Source of the DNA: Hymenobacter sp. YC55
Lineage (GTDB): Bacteria; Bacteroidota; Bacteroidia; Cytophagales; Hymenobacteraceae
Reading direction: 5' to 3'
DNA length: 64,000 nt
NCBI RefSeq assembly: GCF_029433095.1
Contig: NZ_JARNTX010000005.1
Location: 248,001-312,000 of the forward strand
Under the pieces are notes generated by a model. It did not search any database. It saw only the letters and a list, made by a program, of their open reading frames with translations, and was not told the DNA's origin. Below, one piece after another: positions 33,475-44,900 of this stretch (its first letter is position 1; every line of letters starts with the position of its first letter). Position numbers and translations under genes: made by a program.

Positions 33475-36400
33475 CTAGCGACGCTGCAGTTTGACGTGCG
33501 CTTGTGCTTTGTTGCTGGTCAGTTGCAACTGATAGATACCTTCCGCTAGCATCTGCTGCGAGAAGTCGAGCGCCAGTGTTCCGCTACTCACGGCTGCGGT
33601 GCCCCGGCGCACGATCAAGCCCTGTGCCGAAACAAGCGTATAGTTAACCTCGCCTTGGAAGGCGGCCGGCAGCAACACCTGGTAGCGTCCATCCTCCGAT
33701 GGGTTAGGATACACCTGCACCTGCGCACTCATCTTCGCTGTCTGCGTCGCTTGCACCGTGGCCGACTGGCTAGCGCTCGTGCGAGCAGCTTGGTCGATAA
33801 CCGAGAAATTGATTGTGAGTGGCGTGCCTGCCGTGCCCGTAGCACCGGCACCGGTGTAAGGAGTCGCCACTAGCGAATAGGAGCCGACGGGCGGAGTCCA
33901 GGCGTAGTAGTCGCCACTAGCATCGGCGAAGAGAGCGTAAGGAGCGGCCGTTTCGGTGCGGTTCTGGGTGGCGGCACCGCTCAGTGCAAACTGCACGCTG
34001 CCCACCGTAACAGGGTTCGTGTTGGCGCGAATGTTAAGGTTGCGCGTGGGTAAGGTGGCTAGGTTGAGCACCTGACCGGCAACGAGCGTTTGCAGAGGCT
34101 GATCGGTGTCGGCATTAATCAAAGAGAAGCTTACCACTTGCTGTCCAGAACCTGCGGCGGGGTTGACCGTCACGTTCACCTGATCGGGCGCACTGGCCAA
34201 GCCCGCGTTGTCGGTAACCACCAAGCTAAACACATAGGCACCAGCAGCCAACCCACTAACTGTAGGCTGAGCCACAGCTTTGTTAGTGAAGGTAGCCGTG
34301 TTGGGTCCACTGACTTGTGTCCAGGCATAGCCAGCAACATTGCCGTCCGGGTCCGAGCCCGAGCCGCTTAAGATCGTGCTGCTGGTCGGTAGGGTGATTG
34401 TCTTGTCGCCGCCGGCGTTAGCTACGGGGGCTTGGTTGGTTGTAGAACCCGTGGTCAGCACTTCGATGGCCGACACTTTGGGTTCATCGGCTCCAGATGC
34501 GCCCGGAGCGAAGGCCAGAGTTAAGAACCCATCCGTGACGTTGACGGTAAAGGTTTCAATGGCAGCCGTATTTGGCCCGACCTTCTTCACGATGTCGTAG
34601 GCCGTAAGCACCTTCGTGCCTTCGGCCGAGACGTCGAACACGCGCTGGCCAGCGGCGCCCCAATACACTTCCGCAAAGTGGAGCTTGACAGTGTAGGTGC
34701 CATTGCTCACAGGCAAGGCGTACGTCATCGAGCCCCAGCGCTCGGTTTGGTAGAGCACATCGTCGTTGGTACCGGCAATGGCCGAGCCGCCTCCGGAAGG
34801 GAAGCCACCCGTCACATACTGATCGGCAGTGAATGCACCGATAGAAGTGCTAACTGCTGGCCCGCCGGCGTTGAGGCGGTACACGGCCGTCGCACCACCT
34901 GTAGGCGCAGAATTCACGGTTACGGTTACTTGGTCAGCGGCGCTGGCTTGGCCCGCGTTATCGGTTACTACTAAGCTGAAGACGTAGGCGCCAGCAGCCA
35001 ACCCACTGACGGTGGGTTGAGCCGCGGTTTTATCAGTGAAGGTAGCCATGTTGGGTCCACTGACTTGCGTCCAGGCATAGCTAACGACGTTGCCGTCCGG
35101 GTCGGAACCCGAGCCGCTTAAGATTGTGCTGCTGGTCGGCAAGGTGATTGTCTTGTCGCCGCCGGCGTTAGCTACGGGGGCTTGGTTGGTTGTAGAACCC
35201 GTGGTCAGCACTTCGATAGCCGATACTTTGGGTTCATCGGCCCCAGACGCGCCCGGCGCAAATGCCAGGTTGAGTTGGCCGTCGGTCACAGTTACCGTGA
35301 AAGTCTCGATGGTAGCGGTGTTCGGCCCTACTTTCTTCACAATGTCGTAAGCGCTAAGCACTTTGGTGCCTTCGGCTGTTACATCGAATACCCGTTGGCC
35401 GGGGGCACTCCAATAGATTTCAGCAAAGTGAAGCTTGACAGTGTAGGTGCCATTGCTGACCGGTAGGCCGTAGGTCATTGAGCCCCAGCGCTCGGTCTGA
35501 TACAGGGCATCATCGGCGGTACCCGCAATCGGGTTGCCGGTGTCGGCCGCGTTGCCGCCGTTGAAATATTGGTCTGCCGCGAAGGCTCCGATTGAGGTGC
35601 TTACGGCCGAACCACCCGCACGAATACGGTAGACGGCCGTGGCTCCGCCCGTTGAAGCAGGATTCACGGTTACAGTTGCTTGATCAGCGGCACTGGCTTG
35701 GCCCGCATTGTCGGTCACCACGAGGCTGAACACATACGCACCCGCTACGAGGCCACTGACAGTAGGTGTCGCTGTTGCAGCATTAGAGAAGGAAGCAGTA
35801 TTGGGGCCGCTGACCTGGGTCCAAGCGTAGGTAACAATCGTGCCGTCAGAATCTGTGCCTGTACCATTCAACACGGTGCTATTGGCAGGCAATGTGATGG
35901 TCTTGTCGGAGCCGGCATTGGCCACCGGAGGCTGGTTGGTGCCCGAGCTGAGGCGGTAGACCTCGATGGCTGAAATCTTGGCGTTGTCCACGCCCCCGTC
36001 AGCAGCCAGTGAGCTGAAGCTCAGGTTGAGCACATCATCGGCCACGGTGGTGGTGAAGGTCTCGGTGGTGGCCACGTTGGTGCCGGCTTTCTTGAAGATG
36101 TCGTAGTTGTCGAGCACCTTGCTGCCTTCAATGGACACGTCGAAGACGCGCTGGCCGACGGCGGTGGCGTAGATTTCGGCGAAGTGGAGCACGACGCGGT
36201 ACTGCTGGCCGCTGCTGACGGGGAAGGCGTAGCCAAAGCTGGTGCCGTAGCGCTCAGCTTGATACAGCGCGTCGTCCTCCGTGCCCGCTATGGGGTTCGT
36301 ATTGCCATAGGTCTGGCCGTTGCCGTTGTAGTATTGGTCGGCGGCAAAGGCTCCTATCGAGGTGTTGAGCGCGCCCCCGGCCGCGTGGATGCGGTACAGC

Positions 36401-38742
36401 GGCGTACCACCTACTCCAGCCGGGTTGACGGTGACAGTGGTTTGGCTAGCGGCGCTGGTCTGGCCGCTGTTGTCAGTTACCACCAAGCTGAATACGTAGG
36501 AGCCGGCAACCAATCCGCTAACCGTAGGTGTGGCTACGGTTTTGCTGGAGAAGACGGCCGTGTTCGGGCCGCTCACCTGCGTCCAAGAGTAGCTGGCAAT
36601 AGGACCATCATCGAAGCCGGAGCCGTTGAGCGTAGTGCTGCTAGTAGGCAGGGTAATGGCTTTGTTGGGGCCCGCATTAGCAGTCGGCGTGGTCGAATCA
36701 TCGGCCCCTGAAGCCCAAAGCACCAACCGTTGCGCGAATATTCGGTTTTCGGCGCGGCTCAGGAAGGTGCCTTCCCCATTGTTCCAAAAAGCGTTCCGGT
36801 CGAAACAGCCGAGTACGCGGCCTTGCCCGACTTTGGCTATGGCCATGGCGGCATCAGCCGAGGTGATGTTTCCGTCTTGGGAATTGAGGTATGCCTGAGC
36901 AGACGGCAAATACGCCAGAATAGTGGCCGGGGCGCTGGTGCGGATGGGGCTGGCACCTTCTGCTTCTATCGTCACGCCCCCGTTTCTGTTGAACTTGTTG
37001 AGGTAGTGATTGACGGCCCACTGGTTGAGCGTGAAAACTGGCGCTCCGTTGTCGTGCAAAAACTGCATGCCGAACTGCTGCGTTAAGTCGTTGTCACTCA
37101 CCGACCCTTCCGAGCTGTTCAGTCCGCCATTTTCCCACCCAAAAGCCGCATCCGACCACGCAACTAAGCCACCACCGGCATTCACCCAAGCGGCTACTGC
37201 CGTGCGCTCGGCTGCCGTGAACCGTCGGTTGTTGGAGCTCAGAATCACCACTTTGTACTTGTTGAGAGTGGCCGCATCCAGCGTAACGCTAGCATCTAGG
37301 GCTTGGGTGGTGCTAAAGCCAGCATCCTGAAGCACTTGGTTGAACTGCGACATGCCCCGGTCGCCGGTGTCGGTCAGCTTCATGTCGTGGATAGACGGTG
37401 GTATGCTGCCGTACAGATACAGCACCTGGGGCTTAGAGGTCGAAACGTTGAAGTTGACCGTAAGCGTAGCATCGGGGTAGCCGGCGGCCTTGGCCGTGAC
37501 GGTAGCCGAGTAAGAGCCCGCCGTGCTAGCCGTGGCTGTCACTTTTACTTCCGTGCCGCCTAGCAGATCAATGGTGCCGGAAGTGGGACTCACGCTAAGC
37601 CAAGACGGCAGCGTGCTGGTATCAATTGTGTAGGAGGGCGTGCCGCTCAGGGTCCACAGCACCGCTTCTTTGGTTGCGCTGGAGCCAACGGCCGCCGACA
37701 AATTAAGCGTGGTGGGCAGGAAGCCAATCTTGTTGATGGGCGTGCTGGCCCAGCTAATCTTGCGGGCGGTGGTCTGTGGGTTGGTTGATTGGTTGAGGCC
37801 ACCATCGGCCACGAACAGCTCACTGCCAATAACTTCGGCGGCGGGGCCAAACAGGTTGACGGGCAGCGGAGTTTTCTCGGTCCAGCTGTCGGTAGCCGGA
37901 TCATAGGTGGTCACCTTGTTGAGCACCACGTCCGTCCCGTTGATGCGGCCGCTACGGCCACCCACCAGGGTTACTTTACCGTCGAGCACAAAGGTGCCCG
38001 GCTCGCTGTGCGAGCGGACGTACGGCATGTTCTTGAGCTGCGTCCAGGTGTCGGTTGAGGGGTCGTACATCTGCACTACATCCACGTCCTCGATGGGGCC
38101 GTCGTGGCCAGTCTGACCACCGAAGGCGTAGATTTTGCCGCCCACATTGGCTGAAGCAAAGTGGCAACGCGGAACGGGCATGCTGGCCGCAGTGGTCCAG
38201 CCAGCGGCGGTATTGCTCAGGTCGAGCACATAGTGCGCGGTAGCCCCGGTTTGCCGGTCGTCCAGCATACCGCCAAACGAGTGGAGCTTCCTCCCGACGC
38301 GTACCAACTGGTTGCCGCCGCTTCGTGTTGGCAGCTTTGGCCCAAAGCTCCACGTGTTAGAGTTTACATCGTAGATCTGTAGCAAGTCGGAGTTCGGGTC
38401 GCCGCCTAAGCCACCCAAAAAGCCACCGGCTACATACACCTTTGTGCCATCCACGGCAATACCCGCGTGGGTGACGGGATACGGCATATCGGTTATGTAT
38501 GCCCAGGTATTGGTGGTTGGGGTGTACACTTCACACTTGGGCGTGGTATGCACCTCGGGGTTGTCGAACCCCGAAAACACGTACATCTTGTTGTTGATCA
38601 TCACACTGAACCCCACCCAGCGGGGGGTGCCGGTAGGGGCTATAGTGGTCCAGGTTTGGGCTGATGCAGTGGAAGGGAGCCACATCAGCAGTAAGGCACT
38701 TAGCAACTGCACCAGTGCCCATGGTGTAAATAATCTTCTCAT
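33475..38742 (-). CDS. Giant T9SS-secreted kelch/PKD-like/malectin protein (1755 residues)
   Basis: A modular secreted or surface protein. In order it has a signal peptide (LLMWLPSTASAQ), a kelch-type propeller (about 30-340) and an Ig-like domain (about 345-430). A class I glutamine-amidotransferase-like fold (ThuA/DUF4350-like, about 435-680, with KVVILSSNNRRFTAAER and GGGLVAWSDAAF) comes next. Four PKD-like/K319 repeats (each with ANAG.DK.ITLP and YAWTQVSGPN) alternate with three malectin-like domains (each with DDALYQTER and YTVKLHFAEIYW). A linker domain and a T9SS type A sorting domain (about 1667-1755, VYPNPSEDGRYQV) end the protein. The architecture suggests binding of plant-type or microbial glycans. 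The ThuA-like fold is usually non-catalytic. Whether it is adhesin or enzyme is unknown. Its modules are close to those of the 2713-residue neighbour. Confidence 0.88.
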   Translation of the reverse strand: MRRLFTPWALVQLLSALLLMWLPSTASAQTWTTIAPTGTPRWVGFSVMINNKMYVFSGFDNPEVHTTPKCEVYTPTTNTWAYITDMPYPVTHAGIAVDGTKVYVAGGFLGGLGGDPNSDLLQIYDVNSNTWSFGPKLPTRSGGNQLVRVGRKLHSFGGMLDDRQTGATAHYVLDLSNTAAGWTTAASMPVPRCHFASANVGGKIYAFGGQTGHDGPIEDVDVVQMYDPSTDTWTQLKNMPYVRSHSEPGTFVLDGKVTLVGGRSGRINGTDVVLNKVTTYDPATDSWTEKTPLPVNLFGPAAEVIGSELFVADGGLNQSTNPQTTARKISWASTPINKIGFLPTTLNLSAAVGSSATKEAVLWTLSGTPSYTIDTSTLPSWLSVSPTSGTIDLLGGTEVKVTATASTAGSYSATVTAKAAGYPDATLTVNFNVSTSKPQVLYLYGSIPPSIHDMKLTDTGDRGMSQFNQVLQDAGFSTTQALDASVTLDAATLNKYKVVILSSNNRRFTAAERTAVAAWVNAGGGLVAWSDAAFGWENGGLNSSEGSVSDNDLTQQFGMQFLHDNGAPVFTLNQWAVNHYLNKFNRNGGVTIEAEGASPIRTSAPATILAYLPSAQAYLNSQDGNITSADAAMAIAKVGQGRVLGCFDRNAFWNNGEGTFLSRAENRIFAQRLVLWASGADDSTTPTANAGPNKAITLPTSSTTLNGSGFDDGPIASYSWTQVSGPNTAVFSSKTVATPTVSGLVAGSYVFSLVVTDNSGQTSAASQTTVTVNPAGVGGTPLYRIHAAGGALNTSIGAFAADQYYNGNGQTYGNTNPIAGTEDDALYQAERYGTSFGYAFPVSSGQQYRVVLHFAEIYATAVGQRVFDVSIEGSKVLDNYDIFKKAGTNVATTETFTTTVADDVLNLSFSSLAADGGVDNAKISAIEVYRLSSGTNQPPVANAGSDKTITLPANSTVLNGTGTDSDGTIVTYAWTQVSGPNTASFSNAATATPTVSGLVAGAYVFSLVVTDNAGQASAADQATVTVNPASTGGATAVYRIRAGGSAVSTSIGAFAADQYFNGGNAADTGNPIAGTADDALYQTERWGSMTYGLPVSNGTYTVKLHFAEIYWSAPGQRVFDVTAEGTKVLSAYDIVKKVGPNTATIETFTVTVTDGQLNLAFAPGASGADEPKVSAIEVLTTGSTTNQAPVANAGGDKTITLPTSSTILSGSGSDPDGNVVSYAWTQVSGPNMATFTDKTAAQPTVSGLAAGAYVFSLVVTDNAGQASAADQVTVTVNSAPTGGATAVYRLNAGGPAVSTSIGAFTADQYVTGGFPSGGGSAIAGTNDDVLYQTERWGSMTYALPVSNGTYTVKLHFAEVYWGAAGQRVFDVSAEGTKVLTAYDIVKKVGPNTAAIETFTVNVTDGFLTLAFAPGASGADEPKVSAIEVLTTGSTTNQAPVANAGGDKTITLPTSSTILSGSGSDPDGNVAGYAWTQVSGPNTATFTNKAVAQPTVSGLAAGAYVFSLVVTDNAGLASAPDQVNVTVNPAAGSGQQVVSFSLINADTDQPLQTLVAGQVLNLATLPTRNLNIRANTNPVTVGSVQFALSGAATQNRTETAAPYALFADASGDYYAWTPPVGSYSLVATPYTGAGATGTAGTPLTINFSVIDQAARTSASQSATVQATQTAKMSAQVQVYPNPSEDGRYQVLLPAAFQGEVNYTLVSAQGLIVRRGTAAVSSGTLALDFSQQMLAEGIYQLQLTSNKAQAHVKLQRR

Positions 38743-38970
38743 TGTTTGTGGAGTAGGAAAGTGTAGTTTGCTCTAATCAGGTCATCAAGCACGCCCTTTG
38801 CGTTAGCTGGTTCGGTGGATCGAACAAGCGGACTAGGGGCACATCGGAGGGGTATGGAAGGGAGTGTAATAGAGTGGTAAGTGGCCTGATTGCATAACGG
38901 CAGGTAGCTCAGTGATTAGTCGACGACCAACCACTAACCTACCTGCCGTAGTGCATCCTACTGCGGGGGA

Positions 38971-41900
38971 TTAGTGACGCTGAAGCTTGACTTTAGCGTG
39001 TGCTTTGTCAGTAGTCAGTTGCAGATGGTAAATTCCTTCAGCTGGCATCTGCTGCGAGAAGTCGAGCAGAAGCGTGCTGCCATTAAGCGTTGCTTTGCCT
39101 TGGCGCACCAGGGCACCTTGGGCCGAAATAAGCGAGTAGCTTACCTCACCCTGGAAGACAGAAGGCAGCTGCACTTGGTAGCGCCCATCAGTCGACGGGT
39201 TAGGATAAACCTGCACCAGCTCACTTACGTTGGCTACCTGCGCCGCCTGTACGGTCGAGGTGGTAGCAAGCGTGCTTGCGCTAGTGCTAGTAGCCGCGCT
39301 GGTACGAGCAGCCGTGGTAGAAGTGGTTAACACCTCGATAGCTGAGACTTTGGGTTCGTCCTTGCCGGTCGTTCCCTTGGTAAAGGCCAGGTTCAGCGTG
39401 CCGTCGGTCACCGTCACGGTCAGTGTCTCGACTCTAGCTGTGTTCTGACCAACTTTGGACAGAATGTCGTAGGCGGTGAACACCTTCGTGCCCTCGGCGG
39501 CGATGTCGAACACGCGCTGGCCGGCAGCACCCCAGTACACCTCAGCAAAGTGGAGCTTGACGGTGTAGGTGCCGTTGGTCACGGGCAGGTTATAGGTCAT
39601 CGTGCCCCAGCGCTCGGTCTGGTACAACACATCATCGACGGTGCCAGCAATGGCCGAGCCGCCGCCGGAGGGGAAGCCGCCCGTCACATACTGGTTGTCG
39701 GCCGAGAAGGTCATGCCCGAGGTAGTCAGGGCCGGGCCACCCGCGTTGAGGCGGTAGACCGGCGTGCCGGCAACGGCCGGGTTCACTACCACCGTTACTT
39801 GATCTGCGGGACTGGCCAAACCAGCATTATCTGTTACCACCAGACTGAATACATAAGACCCAGCGATGAGCCCGCTGACGCTGGGTTGGGCCACTGTCTT
39901 GTCGGTGAAGACAGCTGTGTTTGGGCCGCTCACTTGCGTCCAGGCATACGTTATGATAGTGCCATCATCCGTGCCGGAACCATTTAACGTTACGTTGTTT
40001 ATTGGCAGCGTAATAGCTTTGTCAGCCCCAGCGTTAGCCACTGGCGTCGCGTTAGCGGCAGCATTGACTGTTACCGTCACTTGGTCGGCAGGACTAGCTA
40101 AGCCCGCGTTGTCCGTGACGATCAAACTGAACACATACGGGCCGGCCACCAAGTTACTAACCGTGGGCTGCGCTACCGTTTTGCTGGTGAAGACAGCCGT
40201 GCTTGGGCCGCTCACTTGCGTCCAGGCATAGGTCAAGGGGCTACCCTCGGCATCCGTGCCTGCGCCTAGCAGCTGAACATTGCTAACGGGCAGCGTAATG
40301 GTTCTGTCGGCGCCAGCATTGGCCACGGGGGCTGTGTTGGCCGCACCCGTGGACAGCACTTCGATGGCCGACACTTTGGGTTCGTCCTTGCCGGTCGTTC
40401 CCTTGGTAAAGGCCAGGTTCAGCGTGCCGTCGGTCACCGTCACGGTCAGTGTCTCGACTCTAGCTGTGTTCTGACCAACTTTGGACAGAATGTCGTAGGC
40501 GGTGAACACCTTCGTGCCCTCGGCGGCGATGTCGAACACGCGCTGGCCGGCAGCACCCCAGTACACCTCAGCAAAGTGGAGCTTGACGGTGTAGGTGCCG
40601 TTGGTCACGGGCAGGTTATAGGTCATCGTGCCCCAGCGCTCGGTCTGGTACAACACATCATCGACGGTGCCAGCAATGGCCGAGCCGCCGCCGGAGGGGA
40701 AGCCGCCCGTCACATACTGGTTGTCGGCCGAGAAGGTCATGCCCGAGGTAGTCAGGGCCGGGCCACCCGCGTTGAGGCGGTAGAGGGCAGTGACGCTGCC
40801 GGAGGAAGCGGGGCTGACGATCACCGTCACCTGGTCGGCAGAACTTGCGAGGCCGGCGTTGTCGGTGACCACCAGGCTGAACACATACGAGCCGGCAATT
40901 AAGCTGTTAACCGTAGGTTGAGCTACGGCCTTGTTGGTGAAGACAGCCGTGTTCGGGCCGCTCACTTGCGTCCAGGCATACGTTATGATAGTGCCATCAT
41001 CCGTGCCGGAACCGTCCAGGGTGGTAGTACTTACCGGCAGCGTAATGGCTTTGTCAAGCCCGGCGTTGGCTACTGGTGTAGCGTTGGCGGCGGAATTAAC
41101 GGTCACGGTTACTTGATCCGCTGTACTAGCTAGTCCGGCGTTGTCCTTCACGATGAGGCTGAACACGTAAGCGCCAGCTACCAAATTGCCTACACTAGGA
41201 GCTGCTACGGCGGCATTAGAGAACGTAGCAATATTCGGTCCGCTTACTTGGGTCCAGGCATAGGTAATAACGTTGCCATCCGAGTCGGTACCCGAGCCAG
41301 ATAGGGTAGTTGTATTAGCTGGCAGTGTTACAGTTTTGTCAGGGCCAGCATTGGCTACTGGTGGTACATTGGCTGCAGCATTTACGGTTATTGTCACTTG
41401 GTCGGCGGGGCTAGCTAGTCCGGCGTTGTCCCTCACAATTAAGCTAAACACATACGCGCCAGCTACCAGCCCACTAACAGTAGGAGTAGCGATGGTTGTG
41501 CTAGAGAAAGTAGCGGTATTCGGCCCACTGACTTGCGTCCAGGCGTAGCTGACAATGCTGCCGTCGGTATCAGTGCCTGAGCCAGCCAATGCGGTGCTGC
41601 TGGCAGGCAACGTCACAGTCTTGTCGGGGCCAGCATTGGCTACTGGGGCAGCGTTAGCCGCCGCGTTGACGGTTACGGCTACTTGGTCGGCAGTGCTAGC
41701 CTGACCCGCATCGTCGGTCACAACCAAGCTGAACACGTATGGGCCGGCAATCAGTCCACTAACAGTAGGTACGGCTGCGGTTTTGCTGGAGAAAATAGCG
41801 GTGTTTGGTCCGCTGACTTGCGTCCAGGCGTAGCTAGCAATTGTGCCATCGGAGTCGGTGCCCGAGCCAGTAAGAATAACAGTGCTTTCGGGCAGTGTCG

Positions 41901-44900
41901 TGCTCTTATCAGGACCAGCATTTGCCACTGGTGCTGCATTGGGCGTGGCAGTAGTCAATACTTCAATGGCCGACACTTTGGGCTCATCGGCCCCAGCCGT
42001 TCCCTTCGTGAAAGCAATGGTGAGTTGGCCGTCCGTTACGGTAGCGGTGAAGGTTTCGGTGGTAGCCGTGTTCTGGCCCACTTTCTTCACGATGTCATAG
42101 GCTGTGAGCACCTTAGTGCCCTCAGCCGTCACGTCAAATACACGCTGACCAGCATTGCTCCAGTACACCTCGGCGAAGTGAAGCTTCACGGTGTAAGTGC
42201 CATTGCTAACCGGTAGGTTATACGACATCGTACCCCAGCGCTCGGTCTGATACAGGGCATCATCGGTGGTACCCGCAATAGGATTTTGCGTGTCGGCGGC
42301 AGTACCGCCGCTGAAATACTGGTCCGCCTCGAAGGTGCCAATAGACGCGCTAACCGCTGAGCCACCTGCATTCACACGGTAAATTGGCGCCACCCCTGCC
42401 GGAACCGGATTCACCTTGACTACTATTTGGTCGGCGGTGCTGGCTTGGTTTTCGTTGTCGGTGACGATAAGGCTGAACACATACGAGCCGGCTACCAGGT
42501 TATTAAGCGTTGGAGCCGCCACGTTTTTGTTGGAGAAGATAGCCGTATTAGGTCCGCTTACCTGCGTCCACGCATAGTTGGCAATCGTGCCGTCCGTGTC
42601 GCTGCCCGAGCCACTTAGGCTCGTGCTGGTAGCGGGCAAGGAAACCGTCTTGTCGGGCCCGGCATTAGCCAGGGGGGGCTGGTTGGTGCCCGAGCTGAGG
42701 CGGTAGACCTCGATGGCCGAAATCTTGGCGTTGTCCACGCCCCCGTCAGCGGCCAGCGAGCTGAAGCTCAGGTTGAGCACATCATCGGCCACAGTGGTGG
42801 TGAAGGTCTCGGTGGTGGCCACGTTGGTGCCCACTTTCTTATAGATGTCGTAGTTGTCGAGCACCTTGCTGCCTTCTAGGCTCACGTCGAAGACGCGCTG
42901 GCCGACGGCGGTGGCGTAGATTTCGGCGAAGTGGAGCACGACGCGGTACTGCTGGCCGCTGCTGACGGGGAAGGCGTAGCCGAAGGAAGTGCCATAGCGC
43001 TCAGCTTGATACAGTGCGTCATCCTCCGTGCCCGTAATAGCATTGCCAGCATAATACGTACTACCGTTGCCGTTGAAGTTCTGGTCGGCCGAGAAGGTCC
43101 CAGTCGAAGTAGTTACGGCATCACCGCCCGCTCGAACACGGTACAGCGGTGCCATTCTGCCGCCTCCTTTAAGAGCCGTAACGGTGGTGTCGCCCGCGCC
43201 AGAGTGCGATACAACAAGCTTCGCGGTTTGAGTGCCCCCAACAGCCGTGCTGAATTTTACGGGGACTTCAATGCTCTTCCCAGCCGCAACAACGAAAGGC
43301 AGGATGTAAGGAGTGGTATAAGAGAAGGACGACGATCCGCTGAGCGTAACGGCCGATACCAAAACGGCTTGGTTGCCATCCGTATTGGTTAGCTTGACCG
43401 TCCGGGTGCTATCCGTATTCGGAGCCTGGAAACCGTAATCCAAAGTAGCTACTGCCGTCAGCTTGCTCGGCGTAAGAGCAGTGCCATTCGGCGAGGTAGG
43501 AGCGAAAAGGTAGAATGCTTCTTGGGAAGAGGCCAGCGAAGTTCCTCCTTGCGTGGTAGCGCCAGCAGCCAAGTATACACCGCTGTTGCTGACAATGGCC
43601 TGCGTGCTGTGGCGGCCTGCCTGTAGGTCGGCCACCCGGCGCCAGGTGTTGGTTGTTACGTCCAGCGAATGTGTCTCTTTGTGTGCCGTAGCTAGGCTGC
43701 TTTCGCCGCCGATAACGAGCAATTCAGTGCCTAATACCGCTGTAGCGGTGCCAGCCCGTGGGGTGGGTAAGTTGCTCGCATTGGGTAGCGTCGACCATTT
43801 GCCGGTCGTGAAATCGTACACGTCTACTTCAGCAACCGTCAATTCGACGGGTTGGTTGGTCGACACAGACGAGCGGCGGCCACCCACCAAGTACAACTTA
43901 TCGTCGACGATGGTAGCGTTGAAATGGTCACGGGCGCGCGGCGCATCAGCCAAGGCTTTCCAGGTGTTGGTGGCAGGGTCGTACTCATCAAACCACGACA
44001 CCCAACCGGCCCAGTGCCCATCGGTGATGCCACCTACCATGTAGATTTTGTCTTTATACACCACCGTGCCTGCCGATCCACGCCGGCGTGCCTGCGGAAT
44101 AGTGCCGCCCACTTTCCATTTGTCGGAGACGGGGTTGTAGACGTACACGTTCGGTACCGGAATTTCGCGCGGATACGTCCCGTTCATAGCGCCCATGGCG
44201 TAGATGAGGCCATCCAGCGTCACGGCTTGAAAATTACTGAGTTCTACGGGTGGTGCTGCTTTCGTCGCCCAGCTCTTGGCGGTTGGGTTGTACTCCTGCA
44301 CGGGCTGCGTGCCCCGGCCCCCGAGCAAGTAAAACTTGTTGCCGGCAGCAACATAGGCGTTTTCTTGCCGCCCCGTAAAATTGCCAGTAGTTGGTGCTAC
44401 CGTGCTCCAGGTACCCAAGGCAGTTACCTGATCCGCAGTTACGTAGATAAAGTCCCACGAGGCCCCAAAAGGGGATGCGCCGCGCGAGGTAGCGATCAAG
44501 CCTACCGCATAAGACTTGCCGCTTTGTACCGCCGCCAGCAGTGCCCCACTCAGTTGTATGGGGCTACCTATGTTGGTTATGGTGCTACCACCATTAATGG
44601 CATACTTGACTTGTACTGTACCTGCGGCCGGGTTTACTGCGAAGAAGAAGTCGATGGACGTGCTTGGCAGCCCGCCGGGTAAAGCAAAGTTGGTGGTAAC
44701 CGGTACGCCAGCATTCTCATGTACAATCTGCAATCCTCCTGCGCCGCCGTTTGCGGCTAAGGCAATCTTTAGATAGTTGTCTTGGTCGCCAGTACCTAGG
44801 TAGATGCCTTGCGATTGAGAGCCCTGTGGCGCTTGACCACCGAAGAAAGAAGCTAGCATTCGCCCTTGCACGGTAAAGGGCGAACCGGTGGACTTGATGC

